DNA from: Desulfovibrio sp.
Lineage (GTDB): Bacteria; Desulfobacterota; Desulfovibrionia; Desulfovibrionales; Desulfovibrionaceae
Reading direction: 5' to 3'
DNA: 6,778 nt
Assembly: GCA_031281815.1 (NCBI GenBank)
Contig: JAITEY010000227.1
Coordinates: forward strand, 1-6,778
Shown: in pieces, positions 1-5,174 of the stretch
Layout: each line of letters starts with the position of its first letter
How positions within the stretch are numbered: the first letter of the stretch is position 1
Program-made: the position numbers and the translations under genes
Notes under the pieces: generated by a model
What the model was told of the DNA's origin: nothing
The model's database searches: none
What the model saw: the letters and a program-made list of their open reading frames with translations, nothing else

Positions 1-449
1 GGACCATGGCGGAACTGCCCGCCCGCCGCGAGGAGGTCGAACACGCCGTTGAAGAAGGCGTTGCCTTTACCATGCTCAGCGCCCCCCTGCGTTTCCTCGG
101 CGATGCCGACGGCAGGCTGAACGCCGTGGAACTGCAACGCATGCGGCTCGGCGACCCGGACGCCTCCGGCCGGCGCAGCCCCGTACCCGTCCCCGGAGAC
201 GTCTTCGCCTTGGACACCGATCTGGCGATCATCGCCGTCGGCACGGGCGCCAATCCCGTCCTGACGGAATCCGTGACGGGTCTGAAGCTCAACAGGCGCG
301 GGTATATTGAAACCGACGCGAACGGCGAAACGTCCATTCCGAATGTCTTCGCCGGCGGCGACATCGTGTCGGGAGCGGCGACGGTCATTCTGGCCATGGG
401 GGCCGGGCTCTCGGCGGCAAAGGTCATAGCCGGCCGCCTCGGCGCGTGA
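1..449 (+). CDS. gltA: GltA/NfnB-type NADPH-binding flavoprotein, C-terminal fragment
   Basis: This is the 3' part of a gene entering from the left edge; the first complete codon is at position 3 and the stop is TGA 447-449. About 148 residues are visible. The start shows the segment AELPARREEVEHAVEEGV, typical of the small subunit of NADPH-dependent glutamate synthase and of the related NfnB (NfnL) subunit of electron-bifurcating ferredoxin:NADP oxidoreductase. The middle has the GEPDASGRRRPVP-like signature (here GDPDASGRRSPVPVPG). The end carries NVFAGGDIVSGAATVILAMGAG, the C-terminal FAD-contacting segment of the family. Known family members pass electrons between NAD(P)H and FAD. Glutamate synthase and Nfn versions cannot be separated from this fragment, because the N-terminal iron-sulfur region and the neighbouring subunit lie outside the window. 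The methionine codon at 6 is internal, not a start. The family call is firm; the symbol is less so. Confidence 0.88.
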   Translation, partial: TMAELPARREEVEHAVEEGVAFTMLSAPLRFLGDADGRLNAVELQRMRLGDPDASGRRSPVPVPGDVFALDTDLAIIAVGTGANPVLTESVTGLKLNRRGYIETDANGETSIPNVFAGGDIVSGAATVILAMGAGLSAAKVIAGRLGA

Positions 450-472
450 CGTGCGAACGTTTTCCGGACCTC

Positions 473-497
473 GCCGGGGGAAATGATTTCCCCCGGC
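473..497. repeat. Perfect 12-bp palindrome after the gltA-like gene
   Basis: The arm gccgggggaaat at 473-484 and its exact reverse complement at 486-497 flank a single g at 485. As RNA it would form a 10-bp GC-rich stem with a 5-nt loop, 24 bases after the stop of the upstream gene. No T-run follows (the next bases are C-rich), so it is not a classic intrinsic terminator, although it could block 3' exonucleases. Its core resembles the second palindrome at 535-555, suggesting a repeat family. Confidence 0.75.
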
Positions 498-534
498 CCC
501 CTCATACGTAACCCGTTGAGGTATCAATCGGGGT

Positions 535-555
535 GCAGGAGAATCATTCCCCTGC
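535..555. repeat. Near-perfect odd palindrome upstream of hslV
   Basis: The arms gcaggagaat (535-544) and attcccctgc (546-555) pair at 9 of 10 positions around a central c at 545. The architecture (10-12 bp arms around one central base, core of the form GGGAAT-N-ATTCCC) matches the palindrome at 473-497. It lies between gltA and hslV and shows no coding signal. Confidence 0.65.
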
Positions 556-568
556 CGGGGGAGTTTGA

Positions 569-583
569 GGGGGCGGAGCCCCC
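569..583. repeat. Short GC hairpin upstream of hslV, part of a larger nested fold
   Basis: GGGGGC (569-574) and GCCCCC (578-583) form a 6-bp stem with a gga loop. The bases tgagggggc at 566-574 are also the exact complement of gccccctca at 496-504, so the segment 496-574 could instead close a long stem enclosing the palindrome at 535-555. No T-run follows. It ends 56 bases before the hslV start codon. Confidence 0.6.
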
Positions 584-627
584 GCAAAAGGAATAATTCG
601 GTGTTTCCCTAAAAATTGAACTGGTTC

Positions 628-633
628 GGGAGG
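628..633 (+). promoter_or_regulatory. Shine-Dalgarno sequence of hslV
   Basis: GGGAGG lies 6 bases upstream of the GTG at 640-642. It decides the start: the frame is open back to a TTG at 616, but that codon has no ribosome binding site and would add eight residues not expected in the family. Confidence 0.8.
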
Positions 634-639
634 TTTGTC

Positions 640-1236
640 GTGCAACTACGGGGAACAACCGTGCTGGCATTGCGGCACAACGGAGAAGTCGCCGTGGCCG
701 GTGACGGGCAGGTGACCATGGGACAGGCGGTGATTATGAAACACCGCGCCAGAAAGGTGCGACGTCTGTACAAAGGGAGCGTACTGGCCGGGTTCGCCGG
801 TTCCACGGCCGATGCCTTTACCCTCTTTGAACGCTTTGAAGTCAAACTCGAAGAATACAACGGCAGCCTGCTGCGCGCGGCCGTCGAACTGGCCAAGGAC
901 TGGCGCAAGGACAAGTATCTGCGCCGCCTTGAAGCCATGCTCCTCACCGCCGACGCCGACAATATCCTGGTGCTCTCCGGCACGGGCGACGTCATTGAAC
1001 CCGACCACGGCATTGCCGCCATAGGCAGCGGTGGTCCCTACGCCCTGGCGGCGGCCCGCGCCCTGACGTGCAGGGCGGAAAGCCTGAGCGCGCGGGAAAT
1101 CGCCGAAACAGCCATGAACATTGCCGCCGAAATCTGCGTGTACACCAACAATGCGCTGACCGTGGAACTGCTGCCCGACAAGGCGGAAGTAAAGGACACA
1201 GGCGAGTCGGGAGGCAAGACAGACAGCGTTTCGTGA
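640..1236 (+). CDS. hslV: ATP-dependent protease peptidase subunit HslV (ClpQ)
   Basis: HslV is the cytoplasmic proteolytic core of the HslUV (ClpYQ) proteasome-like protease; HslU unfolds substrates and feeds them into the HslV double ring. The product is 198 residues from the GTG start, which has a GGGAGG site 6 bases upstream. The N-terminus is MQLRG followed by TTV, so Thr6 should be the N-terminal nucleophile after removal of five residues. GDGQVTMGQ is at 21-29, the probable catalytic Lys39 in RKVRRLY, GFAGSTADAFTLFERFE at about 51-67, Ser130 in AIGSGGPYA, and EICVYTN near 164-170. The family usually ends near residue 175-180; here about 20 extra residues follow, the last ten encoded by a 37-bp direct repeat. 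No hslU is adjacent, unlike the classic hslVU operon, so it must be elsewhere if present. Confidence 0.96.
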   Translation: MQLRGTTVLALRHNGEVAVAGDGQVTMGQAVIMKHRARKVRRLYKGSVLAGFAGSTADAFTLFERFEVKLEEYNGSLLRAAVELAKDWRKDKYLRRLEAMLLTADADNILVLSGTGDVIEPDHGIAAIGSGGPYALAAARALTCRAESLSAREIAETAMNIAAEICVYTNNALTVELLPDKAEVKDTGESGGKTDSVS

Positions 1237-1243
1237 TCGGTAC
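1207..1243 (+). repeat. 37-bp direct repeat, copy 1 (hslV 3' end)
   Basis: It matches 1274-1310 at 33 of 37 positions without gaps, at an offset of 67 bases. This copy encodes the last residues of HslV (SGGKTDSVS), contains its TGA stop (1234-1236) and runs seven bases beyond it. Sequence on either side of the two copies does not match, so it is a bounded repeat and not a longer tandem duplication. Confidence 0.85.
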
Positions 1244-1273
1244 ATGAAGTCTGCATAAGTATAGAGAGGAGTT

Positions 1274-1310
1274 TCGGGAGGCAAGACAGACGGAGTCTCG
1301 TGATCAGTAC
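1274..1310 (+). repeat. 37-bp direct repeat, copy 2 (hslV-MCP spacer)
   Basis: Second copy of the repeat, starting 38 bases after the hslV stop. Read in the equivalent frame it gives SGGKTDGVS then TGA, so the difference at the Val codon is silent (GTT/GTC) and the reading is preserved. It is not in frame with hslV. It ends 27 bases before the chemoreceptor start, within its likely 5' untranslated region. Confidence 0.85.
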
Positions 1311-1324
1311 CGCAACATTTCAAC

Positions 1325-1328
1325 AGGA
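1325..1328 (+). promoter_or_regulatory. Shine-Dalgarno sequence of the chemoreceptor gene
   Basis: AGGA in an A-rich purine stretch, 9 bases upstream of the ATG at 1338. It supports that ATG, or possibly the in-frame ATG two codons further on. Confidence 0.55.
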
Positions 1329-1337
1329 AAGAAAGAA

Positions 1338-3728
1338 ATGGCAATGACTTTGCGGTTTAAAATTCAGGCGCCGATTATCGCGCTCATCATGCTGATCGTG
1401 GGTGTCAGCGGCTATCTGTCCTATCATCTGTCGTCAGCAGCGCTTGGGGATGCTCTTGTGGGCCGGATGCACGGCGAAGCGGCGGCCTTGGCGCGGGCCG
1501 CCGGTTCCATGACGACCGGGGTGGTCGCGGATATTGTCCGTATTGCACAACGAATGGAATTTACCGAATTTTTTCACGGTGATGTGTATAACAAGGAACG
1601 CGCCGGGCAATTCAGCGCGATTCTCAAGAATATTCTGAGCGGCTATACGGATTTTGACCGCATCGCTCTGCTTGACGAGAAAGGCATTACCCTGTCCTCA
1701 ACGGCGGCCGGCACTATAGGCCAAAATTTCAGCGACCGGACGTATTTCAAGGCCGCCATGGAGGGAAAGCCGTTTCTTTCCCAGCCGACGTTAAGCAGGG
1801 TTTCCGGCAAGGGAGCCATGTTCGCCGCAACGCCTCTCAGGCTGGACGGCAGGATTGTCGGCGTCGCGTATTGTTCCATCCCTCTTGAGCGCTTTTTTGA
1901 AACAATGGTCAAGCCCGTTACCGTGGGGAAAAACGGATACGCTTTTATATTGGCGCAAAACGGACATATCGCAATCCATGGAAACTCCGAGTACCTGTTC
2001 AAGGATTTGTCGACCACACCGTATTACAGGGAAATGATTGCCGGGGAAAAAGACTCCGGCGTCAAAGAATATATCGGGGTCAACGGAGATCTCGTCTACA
2101 ACTATTACTGGAAGGACAAGACCTCCGGACTGGTCGCGGTTGTTCAGGCCGAAAGCAGCGACGTATTTTCCTCTCTCACCCAAATCCGCAACACTTCGTT
2201 CATCATCTGCCTTGTATCCGTGTTCATCGGCGCGGTGCTTCTCTTTTTCCTGCTCCGCCCCGTGCTGAACAGCCTGAAAGCCGGCAGTGAATTCGCCGAG
2301 CGCGTCGCGGCCGGCGACCTTTCCGGCACGCTTTCCATCAACCGCAAAGACGAACTTGGGCGGCTGGCCGGCGCTCTTCGGGCCATTCCGGATTCGCTCA
2401 GGCGCATTATCTCTGAATACCGGACGCTGGAAACAAGAATTACCCACGGAGCATTGGACGCCGAGGGCGACGCCGGAAAGTTCACGGGAGAATTTGCCGC
2501 TCTGGTCGAGGAAACAAATGCCGTTCTGACCCGTTTTCACCTGATTATGGACGCTATCCCCTCTCCCGTGGTCATGCTGGATGAGGATCTCAAGGCTTCG
2601 TTCCTCAATGCGGCAGCCCGCGAACTGACGGGCGACGATTACAAGGGCAAAACAGACAAGGAGCTTATGAACCGGGACGACGCCGGTTCCGACGCCTGCG
2701 GCCTAGCGCAGGCGTCGGCAAACAAACGCCCCGCCGGTTCCGAAACCCGCATCCATCCGCGCGGCAAAGATATGGATGTGACGTACACGATCATTCCCAT
2801 GCTGGATCATGAGGGCCGTTTGGCTTCCTGCCTGGAATTGTTCACCGACATCTCCAAAATCAAAAATGCGCAGAGACTCATGCAGGATGTGGCCGCCCAG
2901 GCTTCGGCCATATCCGACCGCGTAGCCTCGGCTTCTCAGGAATTGTCCACTCAGGTCGAACAAGTTTCGCGCGGTGCCGAAATCCAGCGTTCCCGCGTGG
3001 AAAGCACGGCCTCGGCCATGGCCGAGATGAATTCCGCCGTGTTGAATGTGGCGCGCAGCGCCGGGAAGGCTTCCGAACAAAGCGAACTGACAAGGAACAG
3101 GGCACATGAGGGAGCGGACCTGGTGAACCGGGTTGTGACCTCCATCAACTCGGTGAACAAAGTGGCTGAAGTCCTGCAGGTGAGCATGCTTGAACTGGGG
3201 AGCAAGGCCGAAAGCATCGGCGAAGTGATGAATATCATTTCCGACATCGCGGACCAGACCAATCTTCTTGCCCTCAATGCCGCCATCGAAGCGGCGAGAG
3301 CCGGAGAAGCCGGACGCGGTTTTGCCGTCGTGGCGGACGAGGTGCGCAAGCTTGCGGAAAAAACCATGCACGCCACACAGGACGTCGGCGCCGGCATTAC
3401 CGCCATTCAGCAGTCGGCCAAGACGAACATGGAGGAAGTGCGTCAGGCGGTTACGGCAATCTCCGGGGCTACGGGGCTTGCCGACACCTCCGGGCAAGCC
3501 CTGTCCGAGATTGTGGAGCTGGCGACATCCAATTCCACGCTGGTCACATCCATCGCTGCGGCGGCGGAGGAACAAAGCGCCACATCCGAAGAAATCAGCT
3601 CCTCTATCGAGGAGGTGAACAAAATCGTGAGAGAAACCTCGGACGGCATGATCCGAGCTGCCGCCTCCGTTCAGGAATTGTCGCGCATGGCGCAGGAATT
3701 GAGCCGAATTATGGGGGAATTGCAGTAA
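1338..3728 (+). CDS. Methyl-accepting chemotaxis protein with double Cache, HAMP and PAS domains
   Basis: This is a 796-residue transmembrane chemoreceptor that should signal through CheA/CheW to the flagellar motor or another output. Domains in order: TM helix 1 at about 10-32; periplasmic region about 36-285 resembling a double Cache sensor (membrane-distal lobe with DFDRIALLDEKG and FSDRTYFKAAMEGKPF, second lobe with GKNGYAFILAQNGHIAIHGN); TM helix 2 at about 287-307; HAMP linker 308-361 (AGDLSGTLSINRKDELGRLAGAL); a cytoplasmic PAS domain about 400-508 (MDAIPSPVVMLDEDLKASFLNAAARELTG reads as its beginning, ending LELFTDISKIK); and a coiled-coil MCP signalling domain about 510-796. The conserved hairpin tip is at 636-674 (DIADQTNLLALNAAIEAARA). 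There is no C-terminal NWETF-type CheR/CheB tether; it ends RIMGELQ. The ligand cannot be predicted. It sits alone between hslV and ispE with no che genes nearby. Confidence 0.95.
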   Translation: MAMTLRFKIQAPIIALIMLIVGVSGYLSYHLSSAALGDALVGRMHGEAAALARAAGSMTTGVVADIVRIAQRMEFTEFFHGDVYNKERAGQFSAILKNILSGYTDFDRIALLDEKGITLSSTAAGTIGQNFSDRTYFKAAMEGKPFLSQPTLSRVSGKGAMFAATPLRLDGRIVGVAYCSIPLERFFETMVKPVTVGKNGYAFILAQNGHIAIHGNSEYLFKDLSTTPYYREMIAGEKDSGVKEYIGVNGDLVYNYYWKDKTSGLVAVVQAESSDVFSSLTQIRNTSFIICLVSVFIGAVLLFFLLRPVLNSLKAGSEFAERVAAGDLSGTLSINRKDELGRLAGALRAIPDSLRRIISEYRTLETRITHGALDAEGDAGKFTGEFAALVEETNAVLTRFHLIMDAIPSPVVMLDEDLKASFLNAAARELTGDDYKGKTDKELMNRDDAGSDACGLAQASANKRPAGSETRIHPRGKDMDVTYTIIPMLDHEGRLASCLELFTDISKIKNAQRLMQDVAAQASAISDRVASASQELSTQVEQVSRGAEIQRSRVESTASAMAEMNSAVLNVARSAGKASEQSELTRNRAHEGADLVNRVVTSINSVNKVAEVLQVSMLELGSKAESIGEVMNIISDIADQTNLLALNAAIEAARAGEAGRGFAVVADEVRKLAEKTMHATQDVGAGITAIQQSAKTNMEEVRQAVTAISGATGLADTSGQALSEIVELATSNSTLVTSIAAAAEEQSATSEEISSSIEEVNKIVRETSDGMIRAAASVQELSRMAQELSRIMGELQ
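2689..2718. repeat. 12-bp perfect inverted repeat inside the PAS coding region
   Basis: The arms ccgacgcctgcg (2689-2700) and cgcaggcgtcgg (2707-2718) are exact reverse complements around the 6-base loop gcctag. The segment encodes SDACGLAQAS in the PAS domain, which fits a normal PAS alignment, so it is probably not an insertion. A 12-bp direct repeat, cgccggttccga, starts at 2681 and again at 2732, flanking the hairpin. Confidence 0.7.
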
Positions 3729-3780
3729 CCGGTCCTTTGGCTCCTTCGTTTGCCGTGAGTATACGCGCAGGCAATGTCTC

Positions 3781-3817
3781 AAGCACCCGGGCCTTGCCCG
3801 GAGCGGCCAGGGTGCTT
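3781..3817 (+). promoter_or_regulatory. Hairpin covering the ribosome binding site and start of ispE
   Basis: aagcaccc (3781-3788) is the exact reverse complement of gggtgctt (3810-3817). Pairing would bury both the GGAG at 3800-3803 and the GTG start at 3812-3814. An inner alternative stem pairs ccgggc (3787-3792) with gcccgg (3796-3801). The fold could act as a translational brake on ispE, or as a 3' end structure for the chemoreceptor mRNA; there is no T-run for a standard terminator. The structure is seen, the function is inferred. Confidence 0.45.
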
Positions 3818-4849
3818 GCGCGGCAAGCGCGGTCCTCTGTCCGCCTCCTGCGTAGCGGCTGCAAAGTCAACCTCCTGCTCCGGGTGGGCGCTTTGCAGGC
3901 TTGCGGCCTGCACGAACTGAACAGTTTCATGCTCCCGCTCGCCGAACCCCATGACGAGATTGCGGTGCGTACGGCGCGCGGGCGACCCGAAGGCTCCGTC
4001 ACAACGCGTTTTATTGCCGCCTCCGGGCAGCCGATTGCGGACATCAATACCGAAAACAATACCCTGACCCGCGCCTGCGCATGTTTTGCCGAGCGCACGG
4101 GTTTCGCTCCTTCTCTGGACATCACGGTGCGCAAGGGGGTGCCGCACGGCGCCGGTCTCGGCGGAGGCAGCGCCGATGCCGCAGCCCTGCTCCGCCTGCT
4201 CCGCCGCAAAGCCGCGCGCGCTGGGTGCGCCGACGCGGTCCGCGACGAAGCGGCCTTTGTCCGCATTGCGGCGCAGACCGGCTCCGACGTCCCCTTCTTT
4301 CTGCGCAATGCGCCCGCGCGCGTTTCCGGTGTCGGGGATATCGTCGAAGCCGCTCCCAACCCCTTTCCTTCCTTGTTTCTGCTGCTGCTCTGCCCCGACC
4401 TGCGCGTATCCACCGCCTGGGCCTTCAGTGAACTGGACCGCCGGAGAGGCATCGGGGGGTTGCCCGGATTTGAAACCTCTCCCTTCAGGGAGACTCCACT
4501 TGACGCCCGGCAAAAAGCCGGACATACGTTTCCGGTACCCCCTCCCTTCAGGGAGGGGCAAATCACCCGGCGGACGGAAGCCGAGGCGACATCATCCGGC
4601 GGCCAAAGCCGGATGCGGATTGAAACGTACATCAACGACTTTGAGGACATCGTCTTCGCGCGTTATCCGGAACTCGGCGAATTCCGGGCCGCCCTGGAAT
4701 CCTTCGGCGCGGTGCAGGCGCGCATGAGCGGCACAGGCGCCGCGCTCTTCGGCCTTTTCCGCACAAAAAAAAGCGCCGTTGCCGCCGCACGGGCACTTGC
4801 CGGCAGAGGCTGCAGCGTGTATATGCAGCAACTGCCCGATTTGGGGTAA
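3812..4849 (+). CDS. ispE: 4-diphosphocytidyl-2-C-methyl-D-erythritol kinase IspE
   Basis: IspE phosphorylates the 2-hydroxyl of CDP-methylerythritol with ATP, a step of the non-mevalonate (MEP) pathway to IPP and DMAPP, in the cytoplasm. It belongs to the GHMP kinases. From the chosen GTG the protein has 345 residues, against roughly 280-300 usual. GCKVN holds the expected catalytic Lys18; LHELNSFMLPL follows; the ATP-binding glycine motif PHGAGLGGGSADAA is at 111-124; Asp159 in TGSDVPFF is the probable base; VSTAWAF near 200; NDFEDIVFARYPEL near 275; and MSGTGAALFGLF near 305-316. The excess length is mainly a region at about 209-268, encoded by hairpin-rich DNA and rich in Pro, Arg and Gly. 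The GTG at 3812 is preferred because GGAG lies 8 bases upstream and the lysine then falls where the family has it; the frame is open to GTG 3755 and TTG 3737, neither with a ribosome site. Confidence 0.93.
   Translation: MLARQARSSVRLLRSGCKVNLLLRVGALQACGLHELNSFMLPLAEPHDEIAVRTARGRPEGSVTTRFIAASGQPIADINTENNTLTRACACFAERTGFAPSLDITVRKGVPHGAGLGGGSADAAALLRLLRRKAARAGCADAVRDEAAFVRIAAQTGSDVPFFLRNAPARVSGVGDIVEAAPNPFPSLFLLLLCPDLRVSTAWAFSELDRRRGIGGLPGFETSPFRETPLDARQKAGHTFPVPPPFREGQITRRTEAEATSSGGQSRMRIETYINDFEDIVFARYPELGEFRAALESFGAVQARMSGTGAALFGLFRTKKSAVAAARALAGRGCSVYMQQLPDLG
4463..4570. mobile_element. Candidate palindromic element inserted in frame in ispE
   Basis: This stretch holds two related hairpins, tctccc-ttca-gggaga (4478-4493) and cccctccc-ttca-gggagggg (4539-4558), with the same ttca loop. 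Between them is ccggc-aaaaa-gccgg (4507-4521). Outside the hairpins, gatttg (4467-4472) and caaatc (4559-4564) form an imperfect terminal inverted repeat that continues weakly into C/G-rich ends. The two main hairpins are 63 bases apart, so both are read in the same frame as PFRE. No stop is introduced. The position coincides with a variable linker of IspE. It resembles in form the in-frame palindromic elements known from Rickettsia; homology is not claimed. Boundaries are approximate and no transposase is present. Confidence 0.5.
4594..4614. repeat. 7-bp inverted repeat in the ispE linker
   Basis: atccggc (4594-4600) pairs exactly with gccggat (4608-4614) across a 7-base loop. It lies just downstream of the candidate palindromic element and encodes the SSGGQSR part of the extra linker, so it may belong to the same insertion or to a second one. 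Confidence 0.5.
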
Positions 4850-4860
4850 ACCGGGCAATC

Positions 4861-4874
4861 GCCCCCTCGGGGGC
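4861..4874. repeat. Short GC hairpin between ispE and tRNA-Gln
   Basis: gccccc (4861-4866) and gggggc (4869-4874) form an inverted repeat 11 bases after the ispE stop and 11 bases before the tRNA. No T-run follows. It could be a processing or protective structure at the ispE mRNA end. The spacer is only 36 bases, so the tRNA may be co-transcribed with ispE. Confidence 0.4.
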
Positions 4875-4885
4875 AAACACGCCGC

Positions 4886-4960
4886 AGGGGTGTAGCCAAG
4901 CGGTAAGGCAACGGGTTTTGGTCCCGTCATTCGAGGGTTCGAATCCTTCCACCCCTGCCA
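4886..4960 (+). tRNA. tRNA-Gln (anticodon UUG)
   Basis: A complete cloverleaf of 75 nt including an encoded CCA (4958-4960). Acceptor: aggggtg (4886-4892) pairs with cacccct (4950-4956), discriminator G4957. D arm gcc/ggc at 4895-4897 and 4907-4909, with GG in the loop. Anticodon stem acggg/cccgt (4911-4915, 4923-4927) with loop 4916-4922; anticodon TTG at 4918-4920 reads CAA and, by wobble, CAG. Five-base variable loop 4928-4932. T arm gaggg/ccttc (one G-U pair) with loop ttcgaat at 4938-4944. The first pair is A1-U72, whereas E. coli tRNA-Gln has U1-A72. Base 4885 (C) could pair with the discriminator G, lengthening the precursor stem. Confidence 0.97.
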
Positions 4961-5174
4961 AAAGCTTCCCCGCTCCGGGTATGTTTCCGGGCAGGAAACG
5001 CGGTGCCGTGCCGCCGCTCAACCGCGAAAGCGCCCCGCACGGCGCGATCGGTGTACCGCGCAACCGCCGGAGCGGCGCGTATGCCCGCAACCGGCGAAGC
5101 GGTTTGTATTCGTTCACGTGACGAAGCCGGCCCGTGTACCGTCAACTCCCCGAACAGAGCCGTAAATCGCAACC
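4961..5174. other. Structured non-coding spacer with a short repeat
   Basis: No credible gene is seen here. It contains a hairpin gtttcc-gggca-ggaaac (4983-4999), a longer inverted repeat gccgtgc (5005-5011) with gcacggc (5037-5043), and a 16-bp direct repeat at 5060-5075 and 5087-5102 (14 of 16 identical, core gcaaccg...agcgg), each copy itself weakly palindromic. No terminator with a T-run is visible after the tRNA. The lysA promoter should lie here if lysA is not read through from ispE-tRNA, but no clear -35/-10 pair was found. Confidence 0.5.

Noticed and set aside
473..500. Intrinsic terminator after the gltA-like gene
   Set aside because: The stem is strong but followed by C-rich sequence with no T-run; kept only as a palindrome.
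450..640. CRISPR-like repeat array
   Set aside because: The palindromes differ in sequence and spacing; there is no regular repeat-spacer pattern and no cas gene.
1237..1265. Possible promoter with a TATAGA box before the chemoreceptor gene
   Set aside because: Only 4 of 6 positions match the -10 consensus and no acceptable -35 lies at the right distance; no sigma-28 or sigma-54 motif was found either.
646..1344. Open frame on the minus strand across hslV and the spacer
   Set aside because: It mirrors hslV and reads through both repeat copies; no independent support.
3474..3501. 9-bp inverted repeat gggcttgcc/ggcaagccc in the MCP signalling domain
   Set aside because: The loop is 10 bases, the arms are GC-rich codons in a conserved coiled coil, and nothing suggests a function beyond chance.
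2703..3782. Long open frame of 359 codons on the minus strand
   Set aside because: It lies entirely opposite the chemoreceptor, has biased His/Gly/Arg composition and no family motif; it is a shadow of GC-rich coding DNA.
3709..4650. Open frames on the minus strand opposite ispE
   Set aside because: Composition is Arg/Ser/Pro-rich without motifs, while the + strand has complete IspE motifs.
4918..5121. 67-codon open frame on the + strand
   Set aside because: It begins inside the tRNA and its content is repeat-derived; no ribosome binding site.
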